NCBI GenBank assembly: GCA_020847435.1
Contig: JADLBX010000061.1
Span: 1 to 52,616, forward strand
Reading direction: 5' to 3'
Origin: Anaerolineales bacterium
GTDB lineage: Bacteria; Chloroflexota; Anaerolineae; Anaerolineales; Villigracilaceae
Length of the DNA stretch: 52,616 nt
Position 1 is the stretch's first letter, and every line of letters starts with the position of its first letter. Below are positions 51,216 to 52,616 of the stretch, one piece after another. Made by a program: the position numbers and the translations under genes. The notes below the pieces were generated by a model. It was not told the DNA's origin. It searched no databases and saw only the letters and a program-made list of their open reading frames with translations.

Positions 51216-52616
51216 TTACTCCCTTCTCTCTTCCAAGCCCTTCAACATCAATTCTTTCGTAATCACAGGATCCGCTTTACCTTTGGTGGCGCGTGCCACT
51301 TGACCCACAAACCACTGCACCAACGTGTCTTTGCCTGCGTGATATTTTTCTATTTCAGATGGGTTATCGTCCAGAATTTTTGTCACCGCTTCTTGGATGA
51401 AACTTTCATCTGAAATTTGTGCTAATCCTTTTTCTTTGACGATCTGTGCGGGGTCGCCACCAGACTTAAATAATTCTGTCAGCACAGTTTTGCCAGCATT
51501 TCCGCTGATGGTTTTGTCTGTCACCATATCAATCAATTGCGCCAGTGATTTTGCAGGGACGGAATCCGCTTCTACATTTAACTCGTTCAAGTTGCGCATG
51601 AATTCGCCTGCAATCCATGTGTTGATAATTTTCGGCGAACTCTTGGCGTGTTTAATCACTGCTTCAAAATAATTTGCAAGGGAAAGCTCGGAGGTAAGCA
51701 AACGCGCTTCGGACGGAGTCAATTCAAAGTCAGTGATGAAGCGTTTTGTTTTTGCTTCGGGCAATTCGGGTAATTGATTCCGAATCGCATCAATCCAATC
51801 ATCATTCAATTGTAGTGGAGGCAAATCAGGTTCGGGGAAGTAGCGATAATCATGCGCATCTTCTTTACTGCGTTGCGAAACCGTCACGCCGCGCACATCA
51901 TCCCAGCTCAATGTTTCTTGAAACACTTCGCCGCCATCTTCATAAATTTTTATTTGGCGTTCAATTTCATATTGCGTCGCACGGGCAAGCGCACGAAAAC
52001 TATTTAAGTTTTTAATTTCAGTTCTTTTGCGCAACTCATCACTGCCAACGGGTCGCACAGAAATATTCGCTTCAAAACGCAACACACCTTTTTCCATATC
52101 ACCAGAATTGACTCCGAGATAGCGAAGTATGGCGCGAATTTTTGTTGCATAATCCAACGCGGCTTCGACAGTTCGCATATCAGGCTCGGAGACAATTTCA
52201 AGCAACGGCACGCCCGCGCGATTGAAATCAACCAACGCGTAATTTTTTTCGTGTGAAAGTTTGGCGGTATCTTCTTCGATGTGGACGCGCCTTACCCTCA
52301 CCCCTAGCCCCTCTCCCAAAGGGAGAGGGGGATTCTGGCTCCCTTCCCCCTGTGGGGGAAGGGCTGGGGATGAGGGCGAAAGCTCCAACCAACCTTTTTC
52401 TGCTATCGGCAATTCGTATTGCGAAATTTGATAGCCTTTTGGAAGATCGGGATAAAAATAATTTTTTCTTGCGAAAGTATTATGTTTGTTGATGGAACAA
52501 TTTAATGCCAGCCCAACCAACGCCGCAAGTTCTGTCGCTTTTTTGTTGACGGTGGGCATTGCCCCAGGTAAACCTGTGCAAGTGGGGCAGATGTTTATAT
52601 TCGGCTCAGGCGCGGA
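51216..52616 (-). CDS. gatB: Aspartyl/glutamyl-tRNA amidotransferase subunit B (5' end outside window)
   Basis: Subunit of the GatCAB complex that converts Glu-tRNA-Gln (or Asp-tRNA-Asn) to the amide. The frame remains open to the window edge, with '[20 protein letters not shown]' as the normal N-terminal zinc-binding region, so the true start lies further right. '[20 protein letters not shown]' and the helical YqeY-like C-terminal domain are present. An extra segment ([16 protein letters not shown]...) of about 30 residues lies between 'IAEKGW' and '[12 protein letters not shown]'; it coincides with a compound palindrome in the DNA. Confidence 0.95.
   Translation of the reverse strand, partial: SAPEPNINICPTCTGLPGAMPTVNKKATELAALVGLALNCSINKHNTFARKNYFYPDLPKGYQISQYELPIAEKGWLELSPSSPALPPQGEGSQNPPLPLGEGLGVRVRRVHIEEDTAKLSHEKNYALVDFNRAGVPLLEIVSEPDMRTVEAALDYATKIRAILRYLGVNSGDMEKGVLRFEANISVRPVGSDELRKRTEIKNLNSFRALARATQYEIERQIKIYEDGGEVFQETLSWDDVRGVTVSQRSKEDAHDYRYFPEPDLPPLQLNDDWIDAIRNQLPELPEAKTKRFITDFELTPSEARLLTSELSLANYFEAVIKHAKSSPKIINTWIAGEFMRNLNELNVEADSVPAKSLAQLIDMVTDKTISGNAGKTVLTELFKSGGDPAQIVKEKGLAQISDESFIQEAVTKILDDNPSEIEKYHAGKDTLVQWFVGQVARATKGKADPVITKELMLKGLEERRE
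52295..52376. repeat. Compound palindrome carried in frame inside gatB
   Basis: Two perfect hairpins, cccctctccc-aaa-gggagagggg (52308-52330) and cccttccccc-tgt-gggggaaggg (52341-52363), lie inside outer arms ccctcacccctagccc (52295-52310) and gggctggggatgaggg (52361-52376). It encodes the extra Pro/Gly/Leu-rich segment of GatB. Confidence 0.9.

Overview
The window looks like a chromosomal segment of a member of the Chloroflexota, most likely class Anaerolineae. This is inferred from gene content and not from a marker phylogeny: a bacterial V/A-type ATPase operon, a split complex I with two NuoM-type subunits, moderately high GC, and many dispersed palindromic repeats. Almost all genes are on the minus strand. 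No tRNA, rRNA, CRISPR array or intact transposase gene was found.

Region 1 (1-11450), read right to left: a nine-gene V-type ATPase operon (H/G-C-I-K-F-E-A-B-D) ending at a strong hairpin, then murE and a GNAT acetyltransferase. The left edge holds the first codons of another minus-strand gene. A tandem array of five 70-71 bp palindromic units (11529-11880) lies between the ATPase promoter and the complex I genes.

Region 2 (11891-22360): complex I membrane-arm genes nuoH-J-K-L-M-M2-N, preceded by nuoA. nuoA sits behind a terminator with a predicted lipoprotein and a 58-residue membrane protein. The second NuoM lacks the TM7 pumping lysine. nuoB, C, D, E, F, G and I are not in the window.

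Region 3 (22637-35852): a quaternary-amine or one-carbon theme. It has an MttB-family methyltransferase, a PfkB-family protein without its catalytic Asp, a dimethylglycine/sarcosine-dehydrogenase-like flavoprotein fused to a GcvT domain, a choline-kinase-like phosphotransferase and a four-gene ABC importer. A toxin-antitoxin island (25353-26528) is flanked by a duplicated 5' end of the pfkB gene. An AT-rich lipoprotein gene (27044-28003) also looks acquired.

Region 4 (35896-43959): a set of paired paralogues: two APC permeases, two metallophosphoesterases and two nucleotidyltransferase-like proteins, plus one four-CBS-domain protein. I do not know a described system with this composition.

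Region 5 (44173-52616): asnS, a HEPN/MNT toxin-antitoxin pair, a nitrilase, and a four-gene redox operon (ferredoxin, FAD/NAD oxidoreductase, membrane cytochrome b-like protein, 15-haem cytochrome c) behind a CRP/FNR-like site. The last gene is gatB, truncated by the window edge. Two degenerate copies of the gatB 3' end flank the nitrilase, which suggests repeated integration at the end of gatB.

Throughout the window, palindromic repeats lie between genes, overlap stop codons (nuoL, nuoH), and occur in frame inside murE (three sites) and gatB (one site).
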